64,000 nucleotides of DNA, taken from contig NZ_VOQR01000001.1 in assembly GCF_007995065.1 (NCBI RefSeq), forward strand, positions 933,001 to 997,000. The letters run 5' to 3'. Every line of letters begins with the position of its first letter. Within the stretch, counting starts at the first letter, position 1. The notes under the pieces were generated by a model. It was not told where the DNA came from and searched no databases. It was given only the letters and a program-made list of their open reading frames with translations. Below are positions 28,840 through 37,640 of this stretch, piece after piece. The stretch comes from Sphingomonas ginsenosidivorax. GTDB taxonomy: Bacteria > Pseudomonadota > Alphaproteobacteria > Sphingomonadales > Sphingomonadaceae. A program made the position numbers and the translations under genes.

Positions 28840-29346
28840 TCAGAGGGCCGACGGGGTGACCTCGCGCGCCCAGGCCTCCCGTTTGCCGGCGACCATATCG
28901 ACCGCCTTTGTCCAGAACGTCGGATTGTCCGCGAGCAGTTTGATGTCGAAGCTGTTCGACCCGCGAAATTCGAGGACCTCGACCCCGTCTGCGCCGGGGA
29001 CGTAACTGTACGGCACGCCCGCGCCGACGAAGAACCCGTCGCCCTTCGCGAGCGTCTCGACCCCGATCCGCAGGCTGCCCGCGACGATGTAGTAGAGACA
29101 GTCGACGTCATGCGTATGCCGGGGCAGCGGGAAACCGCTCTTGAACCAGGCGTGCGTGAGGCTGATCCCGGGAAGCGCGAACAGCAGCTTCACCGTCGTG
29201 CCCTCGAGCATGCCGGCCGCGACCGCGGCAACTGCGCCGGTCATCTCGGTCTCGGTCGGCATCGCCTGCGACATGACCCCGCTCTCCTCGAAATCACACG
29301 CTTCGGACGCGCGGAACAGGGCGAAGCGGGGGGCGGTGGTGGCCAT
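28840..29346 (-). CDS. Cupin-domain protein
   Basis: The 168-residue product contains one cupin motif, PRHTHDVDCLYYIVAGSLRIG, and the second strand set KGDGFFVGAGVPYSYVPG. The His-x-His pair could bind a metal. It is a lone gene on the minus strand, divergent from the EthD-like gene across 97 bases that hold one exact copy of the ATCG-N6-CGAT repeat. Enzymatic or sensory function cannot be told. Confidence 0.82.
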   Translation of the reverse strand: MATTAPRFALFRASEACDFEESGVMSQAMPTETEMTGAVAAVAAGMLEGTTVKLLFALPGISLTHAWFKSGFPLPRHTHDVDCLYYIVAGSLRIGVETLAKGDGFFVGAGVPYSYVPGADGVEVLEFRGSNSFDIKLLADNPTFWTKAVDMVAGKREAWAREVTPSAL

Positions 29347-29381
29347 GCGACGAGGATGCGGCAGCGTCGGGGCACGGTCAA

Positions 29382-29395
29382 ATCGCGCTGGCGAT
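29382..29395. promoter_or_regulatory. Intergenic inverted repeat ATCG-N6-CGAT
   Basis: ATCG-CGCTGG-CGAT followed by AT lies 48 bases before the EthD-like gene and 35 bases before the divergent cupin gene. Confidence 0.55.
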
Positions 29396-29443
29396 ATGGC
29401 TTTTCACAGCCAGGCCCTAAGCCACCGGGAGCGGAGGGAACCG

Positions 29444-30238
29444 ATGAGCCTGTACACCACGATCCATTTGCACAACGTGACCGCGGGGCGCGAGGCGGAC
29501 TATGCATCGTGGTTCGACGGAGAGCATCGCGCTGCGCTCGGGGGCTTGCCCGGCTTCGTGTCGGCAGATCGCTACGAGGTGACCCCGCAGCAGATCATGC
29601 CCGACATCCCGCAGCCATGGCGGTTCATGAGCGTGTACGAATTCGATTACGCCGATCCGGCGCGCGAGCTGCCTGCGCTGTCGCCGTTGCTGGCCGACGC
29701 GCGTAAGACGGGGCTGATCGACGACGCAGACGAAAGCGAACGGATCCACAGCTACGCGATGTATTCCGACTGGGTCTCGAGCCCCAATCACCGCCCTGAC
29801 CAGCCGCTGTCGCACGTCAGCATCATCCTCGCCAACTTCGTCGCCGGGCGCGAGGCGGAGTATCACAAATGGTATGACAAGGTGCATGGCCCCGAAGTGA
29901 CGCGGGTGCCGGGCAAGGTGGCGATGAAGCGCGGCCGGTTGTCGCCGGTGCAGGTGGCGCCCGTACGCTATTGCCCGGGCAGCGACCTGGTATTCTGCGC
30001 GATGCAGACCGACGACCTGCTGTTCACCGTCAGAGACTTCAGTGCACGAGCGGGCGGCCGATCGCCGAGCGGCATCGCGATGCAGCCACGCTCGTCCTCG
30101 GGCTCGGTTGCGCGCACGGTCCATTACTTCCGCAAGATCAGCGGCACCGCGTTCTGGCCGGGCGGGGTGGCGTATGACGGTGACCTCTCGGTCTATCCGC
30201 CGGACTTCGCGCGGCCTGCCACGCAGATCGGCAACTGA
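29444..30238 (+). CDS. Two-repeat EthD-like dimeric alpha-beta barrel protein
   Basis: The 264-residue protein consists of two related halves: HNVTAGREADYASWFDGEH (near residue 10) and ANFVAGREAEYHKWYDKVHG (near residue 130). This is the EthD-like pattern of small alpha-beta barrel proteins found beside P450 and degradation genes. The duplication lets one chain form what is normally a dimer. The ATG has GGAGGG five bases upstream. Its job is not known. Confidence 0.78.
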   Translation: MSLYTTIHLHNVTAGREADYASWFDGEHRAALGGLPGFVSADRYEVTPQQIMPDIPQPWRFMSVYEFDYADPARELPALSPLLADARKTGLIDDADESERIHSYAMYSDWVSSPNHRPDQPLSHVSIILANFVAGREAEYHKWYDKVHGPEVTRVPGKVAMKRGRLSPVQVAPVRYCPGSDLVFCAMQTDDLLFTVRDFSARAGGRSPSGIAMQPRSSSGSVARTVHYFRKISGTAFWPGGVAYDGDLSVYPPDFARPATQIGN

Positions 30239-30241
30239 TCC

Positions 30242-30255
30242 ATCGCGCCGACGAT
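30242..30255. promoter_or_regulatory. Intergenic inverted repeat ATCG-N6-CGAT
   Basis: ATCG-CGCCGA-CGAT lies three bases after the EthD-like gene and 66 bases before the SDR start at 30322. Confidence 0.5.
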
Positions 30256-30321
30256 GCGCAGCCCCTTGTCGCGCGAGCGGTGGGCGGGGCACTTAGCAAT
30301 TAAAACCAGGGGAGCGGATGC

Positions 30322-31053
30322 GTGGGCAAGACGATCGTGATCACCGGCGCGGGCGATGGGCTGGGACGGGCGCTGGCGCGGCGCTTCGCCGCCGATGGCG
30401 AGACGGTGGTGCTGCTCGGACGGACGCTGTCGAAGGTGCAGGCGGTGGCCGACGAGGTCGGCGGCCAGGCCATCGCGTGCAACGTCGCGGATCCGGACTC
30501 CGTACGCGCCGCGTTCGCGACGATCGCCGAGACGCACCCGAAGCTCGACGTGCTGATCAACAACGCCGGCGTGTACGAGCCGTTCACGCTCGCCGATGCG
30601 CGCGACGACCAGATCGTCAACCAGATGACCACCAATCTGGCGGGGCCGGTGTTCTGCGCCCGGTCGGCGCTGCCGCTGCTCAAGGGGGGCGGGCATATCG
30701 TCAACGTGACCAGCGAGTCGGTTGCGATCAAGATGCCGATGCTCTGGATGTATGCGGGGGCGAAGGCCGGGCTCGAGCTGGTGTCCGACATGTGGAGCCG
30801 CGAGCTCGCCGCGGACGGCGTCCGCGTCACCGTCGTGCGCGCGGGCATGATGATGGACGAGACCAAGACCGGCAGCGGTTTCGCACCGGAGGTCGCGATC
30901 AGGTTCGCCACCGAGAACGCCAAGGTCGGCATCAATCTGCGCGAGCGCCCGATCTCGCATTACAATTCGGTCACCGATGCGTTCCGCGCGGTCCTCGACA
31001 TGCCCGCCGACCTGCATGTCGGGCTGGTGACGCTGACCGGTAGCCGCCGCTGA
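30322..31053 (+). CDS. Short-chain dehydrogenase/reductase
   Basis: The 243-residue SDR has TGAGDGLGRALA, NNAG, the serine region VNVTSESVA and YAGAK. The GTG start at 30322 has AGGGGAG eight bases upstream; an ATG at 30318 is in another frame. One exact ATCG-N6-CGAT repeat lies 66 bases before the start, just after the preceding gene. An aldehyde dehydrogenase follows after 30 bases, which suggests an alcohol-aldehyde-acid series, as an inference. Confidence 0.9.
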   Translation: MGKTIVITGAGDGLGRALARRFAADGETVVLLGRTLSKVQAVADEVGGQAIACNVADPDSVRAAFATIAETHPKLDVLINNAGVYEPFTLADARDDQIVNQMTTNLAGPVFCARSALPLLKGGGHIVNVTSESVAIKMPMLWMYAGAKAGLELVSDMWSRELAADGVRVTVVRAGMMMDETKTGSGFAPEVAIRFATENAKVGINLRERPISHYNSVTDAFRAVLDMPADLHVGLVTLTGSRR

Positions 31054-31083
31054 TATCCCTGTTCGATGAGAGAGACGATTGCC

Positions 31084-32550
31084 ATGACTCTTCCCGACGC
31101 CAAGCTGTTCATCGATGGCGCGCTGCGCGATGCCGAGGGCGGCAGGACGTTCGACGTCATCTCGCCCTGGACCGGCGAAGCCGTCGGCAAGGCGGCAGAT
31201 GCGTCGGCCGCCGATGTCGAGGCGGCGATCGTCGCGGCCCGCACGGCGTTCGACGAGACCGACTGGTCCGAAAACGCCGAATTGCGCGTCCGACTGGTGA
31301 CCAGGCTGCGCGACCTGTTCCTGGCCAGCAAGGATCGCCTGTCGGACCTCGCCAGGCACGAGGCGGGGGCGGCGTGGGGTGCGGTCGGCCGCGCGCATGT
31401 CGACATGGCGATGGAGGGGTGGGACGATTACCTCGCGGTGTTCCCTAAGGTGACGTGGGAGCGCGACTATGGCGGGCGGACCGCCTATGGTTTCGAGACG
31501 CTGCGCAAGGCGGTCTACGAACCGATCGGCGTGGTGGCGGCGATCACGCCGTGGAACGTGCCGCTGTACGTCAATGTCGGCAAGGTGGTCGCAGCGTTGC
31601 TCGCCGGCTGCACGGTCATCCTGAAACCCGCACCGGATACCCCGGGCATGGGCGCGATCTTCGGGGAACTGGCAGCGGAGGCGGGCTTCCCTAGGGGCGT
31701 GCTCAACGTGGTGTTCGGCAGCGATCCGGCGCTGGCCGGCGAGATGCTGGTCAAGGACCCGCGCGTCGACCTGATCTCCTTCACCGGCTCGACCGGAGTC
31801 GGCAAGCGGATCATGCAGCAGGGCGCCGAGACGTTGAAGCGCGTGTTCCTCGAGCTCGGCGGCAAATCCGCCAAGATCGTGCTGGAAGACGCACCCGATT
31901 TCGCGCGCGAGATCGCAACGTCGATGCTGGTCTTCCACGCCGGACAGGGTTGCGCGGTCCAGTCGCGGCTGCTCGTGCCGCGCAGCCGGTATGAGGAAGC
32001 CAAGGCGATCCTCAGCCATTCCTACGGGGCGTTCGGCGAGAATTGGGGGGTGTTCGACGAGCCCGGCCACATCATGGGGCCGGTGGTGTCGCAGCGGCAG
32101 ATGGACCGCGTGATGTCCTATATCGAACTCGGCAAGCGGGAGGGGGCGACCCTGATCGCCGGCGGCAAGGCGCGACCGGACAAGGGCGGCGGCTATTTCA
32201 TCGAGCCGACCTGTTTCGCGGACGTGACCAACGACATGCGCATCGCGCAGGAGGAGATCTTCGGGCCGGTCCTCGTCGTGATCCCGTTCGAGGACGACGA
32301 GGACGCGATCCGCATCGCCAATGCGAGCGACTACGGCCTGGGCGGCGGCGTCGTGTCGGCGGACTTCGATCGCGCGATGAAGATCGCCAGGCGCGTGCGG
32401 ACCGGAACGATGAGCGTCAACGGCGGCATGAGCATCGCCGGCGACATTCCGTTTGGCGGATACAAGGCGTCTGGTATGGGGCGCGAATGGGGACTCGAGG
32501 GAATCGAGGAGTTCCTCGAGACGAAATTGATCGCGTGGCGTGCTGCCTGA
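31084..32550 (+). CDS. Aldehyde dehydrogenase (NAD(P)+)
   Basis: The 488-residue protein is a full ALDH with the general base in LELGGKSA (Glu257), the nucleophile in GQGCAVQSR (Cys290) and the EEIFGPVLVV motif. The ATG at 31084 gives the usual LFIDGALRDA start and has a weak GAGAG ahead; an in-frame ATG at 31066 would add six residues. It is distinct in sequence from the ALDH at 4246. The TetR gene after it starts 15 bases beyond its stop. Confidence 0.92.
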   Translation: MTLPDAKLFIDGALRDAEGGRTFDVISPWTGEAVGKAADASAADVEAAIVAARTAFDETDWSENAELRVRLVTRLRDLFLASKDRLSDLARHEAGAAWGAVGRAHVDMAMEGWDDYLAVFPKVTWERDYGGRTAYGFETLRKAVYEPIGVVAAITPWNVPLYVNVGKVVAALLAGCTVILKPAPDTPGMGAIFGELAAEAGFPRGVLNVVFGSDPALAGEMLVKDPRVDLISFTGSTGVGKRIMQQGAETLKRVFLELGGKSAKIVLEDAPDFAREIATSMLVFHAGQGCAVQSRLLVPRSRYEEAKAILSHSYGAFGENWGVFDEPGHIMGPVVSQRQMDRVMSYIELGKREGATLIAGGKARPDKGGGYFIEPTCFADVTNDMRIAQEEIFGPVLVVIPFEDDEDAIRIANASDYGLGGGVVSADFDRAMKIARRVRTGTMSVNGGMSIAGDIPFGGYKASGMGREWGLEGIEEFLETKLIAWRAA

Positions 32551-32565
32551 GGTCAGAAACGGGAC

Positions 32566-33285
32566 ATGTACGTGGACGGTGCTCAGCCGATCAAGTTGGA
32601 CAAGCCCAAGCGCACCGCTACACCCAAGGTGTTGAGTTACAACCTCAATGGTCAGCGACTCGGGCGAAAGGGGCGCGATACGCGCGACCGTATCCTGGCG
32701 GCGACGCACGAACTGCTCGCCGGCGCGATCGATACGCCGATCTCGCTGAGTGCGGTTGCGCGGCAAGCGGGGCTCGGGATGACCTCGCTGTATCAATATT
32801 TCACGGACCTGACGGAGTTGCTGCTCGCCGTCCTCGATCCGCTGACCGCCGAAGCGGAGGAAAGCTATCTCAAGCACCTGCGCGAGCGCTGGCCGGACGA
32901 CACGCTGAACGCGCATTGCCTCGAGTTCGTCACGGCGCTGCACGGCTTCTGGCACCGCAATTCGATGCTCCTGCATCTGCGCAACGCGATGGCGGATCAG
33001 CGCGACAAGCGGATGTCGGCACAGCGCGTGCGTGCCGCACAGCCGGTCATCCTGATGCTCGTCGAGCAGATGGACCAGGACCCCGGACTGCGCGGCACGC
33101 CGGCGCAGGGCATGGCCACGGTGCTCTACACGGGTATCGAACGCGTCGTGACGGTCGCGACGGACCGGATCCTGCCGACCGTCCTGCCGGGCGAATTCTC
33201 ACCCAATGTCCGCAATTTCCTGCGCGCCGAGGCACGGTTGCTCGAACTGGGGATACGCGAGTTTCGGGAAGAGGCGCGAGGCTGA
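32566..33285 (+). CDS. TetR-family transcription regulator
   Basis: The 239-residue protein has a TetR helix-turn-helix starting at about residue 40, preceded by an unusual basic leader: GRDTRDRILAATHELLAG then LSAVARQAGLGMTSLYQYF. The C-terminal domain is of unknown ligand. It follows the aldehyde dehydrogenase within 15 bases, so it is likely expressed with that operon and may repress it. The gene is convergent with the enoyl-CoA hydratase at 33320. Confidence 0.88.
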   Translation: MYVDGAQPIKLDKPKRTATPKVLSYNLNGQRLGRKGRDTRDRILAATHELLAGAIDTPISLSAVARQAGLGMTSLYQYFTDLTELLLAVLDPLTAEAEESYLKHLRERWPDDTLNAHCLEFVTALHGFWHRNSMLLHLRNAMADQRDKRMSAQRVRAAQPVILMLVEQMDQDPGLRGTPAQGMATVLYTGIERVVTVATDRILPTVLPGEFSPNVRNFLRAEARLLELGIREFREEARG

Positions 33286-33319
33286 CCCCGTCGTACCCCC
33301 CGAGTGCGGCCTGCGGGCG

Positions 33320-34114
33320 TTACCCCTTCGATCCCAGCTTGCCGATATAGCGTTCGATCCCGGCGAGATATTCGGGGTTCAGCATCAATGCGCTGTTGGC
33401 CATGCGTTCGACATGGCGGCCCATTTCCGGCCCTAGCTGGCTCGCCATCTCGATCGCGATCTTGGCCGCCGCCATCTGTTCCCCGCTCGATCGGGTCAGG
33501 TGACGGCAGAAGTCCATCGCGGCGTCGCCGAACGCCTCGTCGGGCAGAACGTCGTGGACCAGCCCCATGACCAGTGCACGGTCGGCATCGACCTTCTGGT
33601 TGCCCATGATCAGCCACCGCGCCCAGTGCGCACCACATTGGCGGGTCAGCCGGCTGACGCCGTTGGACGCAGGCAGGACCCCGAACAGGCCTTCCGGAAA
33701 GGCGAACGAGGCGGACCGGGCGGCGAGGCGGAAGTCGCACGACAAGGCGAGTTCGAGCCCGCCGCCGACGCAGGGCGCATGGATCGCGCAGACGATCGGC
33801 TTTTCGACATGCTCCATCTCGTCGTAGATGCGGTGCATGCCGTGAAGGCCGAGGCGGTGATTCTCGCGGATCCCGGAGGCGGTGGTAGGGCGCGGCCGGT
33901 CGGTGCCGCCGCGCAGGTCGGCGCCGGCGCTGAAGAAGCGACCGTTCGCGCGAACCAGCATCACCTTGAGCTCGGGCGCGTCGCGGAAGCGGTGCAGGGC
34001 GGCCTCGAACAGCGCCATCGTCTCGCCGGACAACGCGTTCAGCTTGTCCGGGCGGTTGAGGGTGGCGACCAGTACGCCATCATCGTCGTGCGTCAGAAGA
34101 TGCGGATCGGTCAT
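33320..34114 (-). CDS. Enoyl-CoA hydratase/isomerase family protein
   Basis: The 264-residue crotonase-fold protein has the two oxyanion-hole stretches, SAGADLRG and CVGGGLELALSCD, and PEGLFGVLPASNGVSRL. The usual second glutamate position reads ...GVLPASN, so hydratase activity is not certain and other crotonase chemistry is possible. The ATG overlaps the stop of the fused acyl-CoA dehydrogenase by four bases. It is the last gene of the minus-strand operon that starts with a ferredoxin. Confidence 0.87.
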   Translation of the reverse strand: MTDPHLLTHDDDGVLVATLNRPDKLNALSGETMALFEAALHRFRDAPELKVMLVRANGRFFSAGADLRGGTDRPRPTTASGIRENHRLGLHGMHRIYDEMEHVEKPIVCAIHAPCVGGGLELALSCDFRLAARSASFAFPEGLFGVLPASNGVSRLTRQCGAHWARWLIMGNQKVDADRALVMGLVHDVLPDEAFGDAAMDFCRHLTRSSGEQMAAAKIAIEMASQLGPEMGRHVERMANSALMLNPEYLAGIERYIGKLGSKG

Positions 34115-36312
34115 GCGCGCGTCCTCGGTAGACCGAGCCCTCGCTCCGCGATCATCGAACGGTGGACCTCGCTCGTGCCGCCATAGATCGTCGAACCCTG
34201 CGCATGCCGATAGAACATGTTGATCTCTTCCGCGGCACCCTTCCGCTTCGACAGCGACAGGGGGGCGGTGAGATCGAGCAGGTCGCGCGCGTCGCGCAGG
34301 AACACTTCCGACGAATACATCTTCGCCATCGGACCATAAGCGAGGTTGGTCTTCTTCTCCGCCAGCACCCAGGTCGCGCGGAACGCGAGCAGCTCGGACA
34401 CCCAGACATTGGCATTGGTACGCGCGAGGCGGCGCTGCGCCGAGGCGTCCTCGATCAGCGGCTTGCCCCGATAGACGATCTCGCGGCAGAGCCGTTCGCC
34501 GGCGTCGAGCATCGCGCGCTGATATTTGGCGAAGCCGCCGCCATGTTCGAGCTCTAGGCTGGCGCTCATCGTCTTCACGCCGCCGTCGACCTCGCCCAGT
34601 CGCCAGCTGTCGGGGATCCGGACGTTGTCGTAGAAGGTGATGTTGGTCCGCTCGTCCTGGAAGGTGTGGACCGGCTGGATCGTCACCCCCTCGGCCTTGA
34701 GCGGTACGATGAACATCGTCAGCCCCTTGTGCTTGGCAACCTCGGTATTGGTCCGCGCGAGCATCAGGACATAGCTGGCGAGGTTCGCGCCGCTGGTGAA
34801 CATCTTGGTGCCGTCGATCCGCCACCCATTGCCGTCCGGGGTCGCGCGGCACTGCGCCGCGAAGACGTCGGAGCCCGAACCGGGTTCCGAATAGCCGAGG
34901 CTGCAGATCACCTCGCCCGACATGATCTGCGGCAGCACGTCCTGCTTCAGTTCGTCGGTGCCGAAGCGCTGGATGATCAGCGAGACCATCTGGCTGACGC
35001 CGGCAGCGGGGTTGTTGTAGCGCTCGAGCTCGAACGCATCCATCGCCGCGATCTTGGCATAGGGCGATAGACCGCGGCCGCCGACGTCCTTGGGCAGCCC
35101 GAGGTAGAGCAGGTTGGCGGCCGCGAGCTTGCGGTTGAGCTCGGGATCATAGCCTTCCCAGCTGTAATGGAATTTCGCGCGCATCGCCGGCGTGACATTG
35201 TCCGCGAAGAACTGGTGGATTTCGCTCGCGATCGCCTTCGCGTCCTCGCCGAGATCGAAGTCGATCGGGACGTCGCCGGCATCGGGCAGTCCGGCGGTCT
35301 CGCCGGCGTAGAGCCGACGCCCGGCCTCGTCGAGCAGGCGCTGGGGATCGCCCAGGACCAGCGGCCACGCCTTCGCGCGCAAATTGAACAGGAATATGTC
35401 GTATTCGGTGGTCAGGCCATAGCCGCCGAAGGTGTGGAGGGCCTGCGCGACGGCGCGCGCGGCGGCGTCCGCGTTCCACCATGCGGCGATCGAGACCGCG
35501 GCACCCGCGTTCGGCGATCCATCGGCAATGTCGCGGATCGCTTTCCAGACGAGGAACTTGCCGCCGTCGACCTCGCAAATCAGGTCGGCGAGCGGGTGGC
35601 TGATCGCCTGGAACTGGCCGATGAACTGACCGAACTGCTTGCGCTCCCCGGCATAGGCGGCGGCGAGCTTGAGCGCTTCGCGACCGAGCCCGGCAAGGGC
35701 GGCGGAAATCAGGAGTTTCCATTCCTCGACCCCGGCGGCGAAGGTCGCACGCGCGGCGTCGCCCGACGCGAGGACGGTGTGCGGGAAGGCGGCGAGATCG
35801 AGCTCCGCGAGCGGCGTATCGGCGAGGTTGTCTTCTGCGACGCGGGCGTTCGCAGGCACGGCGACCAGCACGATGTCGTCGCCGTTGCGCGCGACCACGG
35901 CCTCGGCGACGCATCCGCCGGCGATCCACTGGCGCGGCTGTTCGGCCACGTCGTGAAACGCGAGCGTGACGACCGCGTCGCCCGACAGCACGCGGTCCAG
36001 CAGCGCGGGGTCGGCGCCGAATTGCGCGAGCAGCCGTGCCGCGACCAGGCCTTCCGCGAGCGGCCCGGACGCCAGCGTACGCCCCGCTTCCTCCATCAAG
36101 ACCGTGGCGTCGACCAGGCCGAGCCCGAGCCCGCCCGCGGTTTCGGGTACGCGGATCGACAGGGCCCCCTGTTCGGCAAGGCCTTTCCACAGCAGCGCGT
36201 CGAAACCCGACGGGGCGGCGGCCCGTACCCGCGCGGTCGAGCTGTTCTCGTCGAGGAACCGCGCGAACATCTCGCGCATCATCTCCTGGTCGTCCGTCAG
36301 GTCGAAGTTCAT
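34111..36312 (-). CDS. Tandem (fused) acyl-CoA dehydrogenase, FadE34-like
   Basis: The 733-residue protein joins two acyl-CoA dehydrogenase modules in one chain: the first about residues 1-345 (FDLTDDQEMMREMFARFL...GGYGLTTEYDIFL) and the second about 365-733 (SLGYSEPGSGSDVFAA...IYGGTSEVHRSM). In steroid degradation, FadE34-type proteins have the same plan and single-domain partners form alpha2beta2 complexes. In neither half does the YEGT glutamate of medium-chain enzymes appear; it reads YGGT in the second. A glutamate in LELEHGGG may serve instead. AGGA lies eight bases before the ATG, inside the preceding SDR gene. Desaturation of a bulky acyl-CoA is the likely role. Confidence 0.88.
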   Translation of the reverse strand: MNFDLTDDQEMMREMFARFLDENSSTARVRAAAPSGFDALLWKGLAEQGALSIRVPETAGGLGLGLVDATVLMEEAGRTLASGPLAEGLVAARLLAQFGADPALLDRVLSGDAVVTLAFHDVAEQPRQWIAGGCVAEAVVARNGDDIVLVAVPANARVAEDNLADTPLAELDLAAFPHTVLASGDAARATFAAGVEEWKLLISAALAGLGREALKLAAAYAGERKQFGQFIGQFQAISHPLADLICEVDGGKFLVWKAIRDIADGSPNAGAAVSIAAWWNADAAARAVAQALHTFGGYGLTTEYDIFLFNLRAKAWPLVLGDPQRLLDEAGRRLYAGETAGLPDAGDVPIDFDLGEDAKAIASEIHQFFADNVTPAMRAKFHYSWEGYDPELNRKLAAANLLYLGLPKDVGGRGLSPYAKIAAMDAFELERYNNPAAGVSQMVSLIIQRFGTDELKQDVLPQIMSGEVICSLGYSEPGSGSDVFAAQCRATPDGNGWRIDGTKMFTSGANLASYVLMLARTNTEVAKHKGLTMFIVPLKAEGVTIQPVHTFQDERTNITFYDNVRIPDSWRLGEVDGGVKTMSASLELEHGGGFAKYQRAMLDAGERLCREIVYRGKPLIEDASAQRRLARTNANVWVSELLAFRATWVLAEKKTNLAYGPMAKMYSSEVFLRDARDLLDLTAPLSLSKRKGAAEEINMFYRHAQGSTIYGGTSEVHRSMIAERGLGLPRTRA

Positions 36313-36316
36313 GTCG

Positions 36317-37147
36317 CTATTCCTGGGGCTTGGCGCGGCGCATCATCACGCTGAGATCGACCTGGCCGGTGGCGACACCGCCCATGAACCCGCCATCGAC
36401 CGGCAGGACCACGCCGTTCACAATGCTGGCGAGGTCGCTGTTGAGGAGCACCAGCCCGCCCGCCTGTTCCTCCGGCGTTGAATAGCGTCCCATCGGCTCG
36501 GCCGCGGCGTCGACCACCTCCTTGCCCGAGGCGGCGTGGAACGTCGCCATCATCGGCGTCTGGGTGGGGCTGGGCAGGGTGCAGTTGATGCGGATGCCGC
36601 GCTTGATCAGCTGCGCGCCCATGAACTGGGTCCAGACGATGACGTTCTCCTTGGAGAAGCTGTACCCCTCGCGGACCGTGTCCTCGAGATGCTCTTCGCA
36701 CCAGGCAACCGCAGCATCGAAGCCCTTGGTGGTGACGAACTCTATGTTGAGCGGAATGCGCCGGCTCCAGCCCATCCCGCCAGTCGAGGCGATGCTCGCG
36801 ACCGCGCCACCCGGTGCCATCAGCGGCAGCACCTGTTCGGTGAGATGACGCAGGCCGATGAAGTTGACCTTCATCACGTCCATCGGGGGAAAGGACTGGG
36901 GCAGCCCGGCGCAGTTGAACAGCGCGCCGACCGTACCGCCGATCGCAGCGACGCCGGCCTCGATCGATGCAGGGTCGCGCAGGTCGACGAGGTTGAAGCT
37001 GGCAAGCGGCAGGTCCGACGGCTTGTAGTCGAGGCCGTGCACCTCCGCGCCGAGATCGAGCAGCAATTTCGCCGTGGCCGCGCCCATGCCGGAGAAGCAG
37101 CCCGTGACGATGACGCGTTTGCCGTTGTAACCGAGAATGTCGCTCAT
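36317..37147 (-). CDS. Short-chain dehydrogenase, 3-alpha-hydroxysteroid/coniferyl-alcohol-type
   Basis: The 276-residue SDR has TGCFSGMGAATAKLLLD, the shortened cofactor half and long insertion typical of the 3-alpha-hydroxysteroid and coniferyl-alcohol dehydrogenase group, FNCAGL, IASTGG and the catalytic YSFSKENV. It precedes the fused acyl-CoA dehydrogenase by four bases. Oxidation of a cyclic secondary alcohol is the usual reaction of the group. Substrate is unknown. Confidence 0.85.
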   Translation of the reverse strand: MSDILGYNGKRVIVTGCFSGMGAATAKLLLDLGAEVHGLDYKPSDLPLASFNLVDLRDPASIEAGVAAIGGTVGALFNCAGLPQSFPPMDVMKVNFIGLRHLTEQVLPLMAPGGAVASIASTGGMGWSRRIPLNIEFVTTKGFDAAVAWCEEHLEDTVREGYSFSKENVIVWTQFMGAQLIKRGIRINCTLPSPTQTPMMATFHAASGKEVVDAAAEPMGRYSTPEEQAGGLVLLNSDLASIVNGVVLPVDGGFMGGVATGQVDLSVMMRRAKPQE

Positions 37148-37169
37148 GCTGTGCTCCGTGGAATGGATG

Positions 37170-37400
37170 TCAGGCGCGCTTCTGCGGCGGCCAGGAGATG
37201 GTGCCGTCGTCTTCCTCGACGTAGATGATGCGTTCGGGACAGGCGCGTGCGCCGTTGCGGGCGGTCTTTTCGGCGCCGGGCGCGACCTCGAAGCCGTCGG
37301 TCGCGATATAGCCGTCCTCGTCGAGCGGAAACATCGCTTCGGAAACGGCTGCGCATCGTGCGTTGCCGACGCAGGCCGACCTGTCGATCCGGATCTTCAT
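37170..37400 (-). CDS. [3Fe-4S] ferredoxin
   Basis: The 76-residue protein has Cys-x5-Cys (residues 10-16, ACVGNARCA) and a late Cys-Pro (ACPERII), the pattern of P450-serving [3Fe-4S] ferredoxins. GGAGG lies nine to ten bases before the ATG. It is divergent from the P450 gene at 37641, so it may feed that enzyme, although it is translated with an SDR and acyl-CoA dehydrogenase. It is only loosely similar to the ferredoxin at 24737. Confidence 0.9.
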   Translation of the reverse strand: MKIRIDRSACVGNARCAAVSEAMFPLDEDGYIATDGFEVAPGAEKTARNGARACPERIIYVEEDDGTISWPPQKRA

Positions 37401-37420
37401 CGCCGCTTTCCTCCGTTCTA

Positions 37421-37438
37421 TCGTTCTTGCTAGAACGA
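37421..37438. promoter_or_regulatory. Inverted repeat TCGTTCT-N4-AGAACGA, possible operator
   Basis: TCGTTCTTGCTAGAACGA has perfect seven-base arms around TGCT, and a further half-site CGTTCTA lies at 37414. It is 21 bases upstream of the minus-strand ferredoxin gene and in the gap shared with the P450 gene at 37641. Unlike the ATCG-N6-CGAT element, I saw it only once. Confidence 0.45.
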
Positions 37439-37472
37439 AGAATGGGGCCGCGATCAACTGCCCCGACGCCTC

Positions 37473-37486
37473 ATCGCTGGCGCGAT
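37473..37486. promoter_or_regulatory. Intergenic inverted repeat ATCG-N6-CGAT
   Basis: ATCG-CTGGCG-CGAT followed by AG lies between the divergent ferredoxin (start 37400) and P450 (start 37641) genes, 72 bases from the former. Confidence 0.55.
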
Positions 37487-37640
37487 AGGTAGGGCCGGCG
37501 GGGCAATCGCCCGGGCGGTATTCCCGCGCGTTCGGGGGCGTGGCATTGCCATCGACCGAGGTGCGGGCAAAACGCCCCTCTGCATCTTCTGCATGGCGCC
37601 GACGACCTGCGCGGCACGATGATCGGATCGGAGACTTTTG

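Noticed and set aside
30193..32976. A 927-codon minus-strand frame across the SDR and aldehyde dehydrogenase
   Set aside because: Antisense to recognised genes and without any protein motif.
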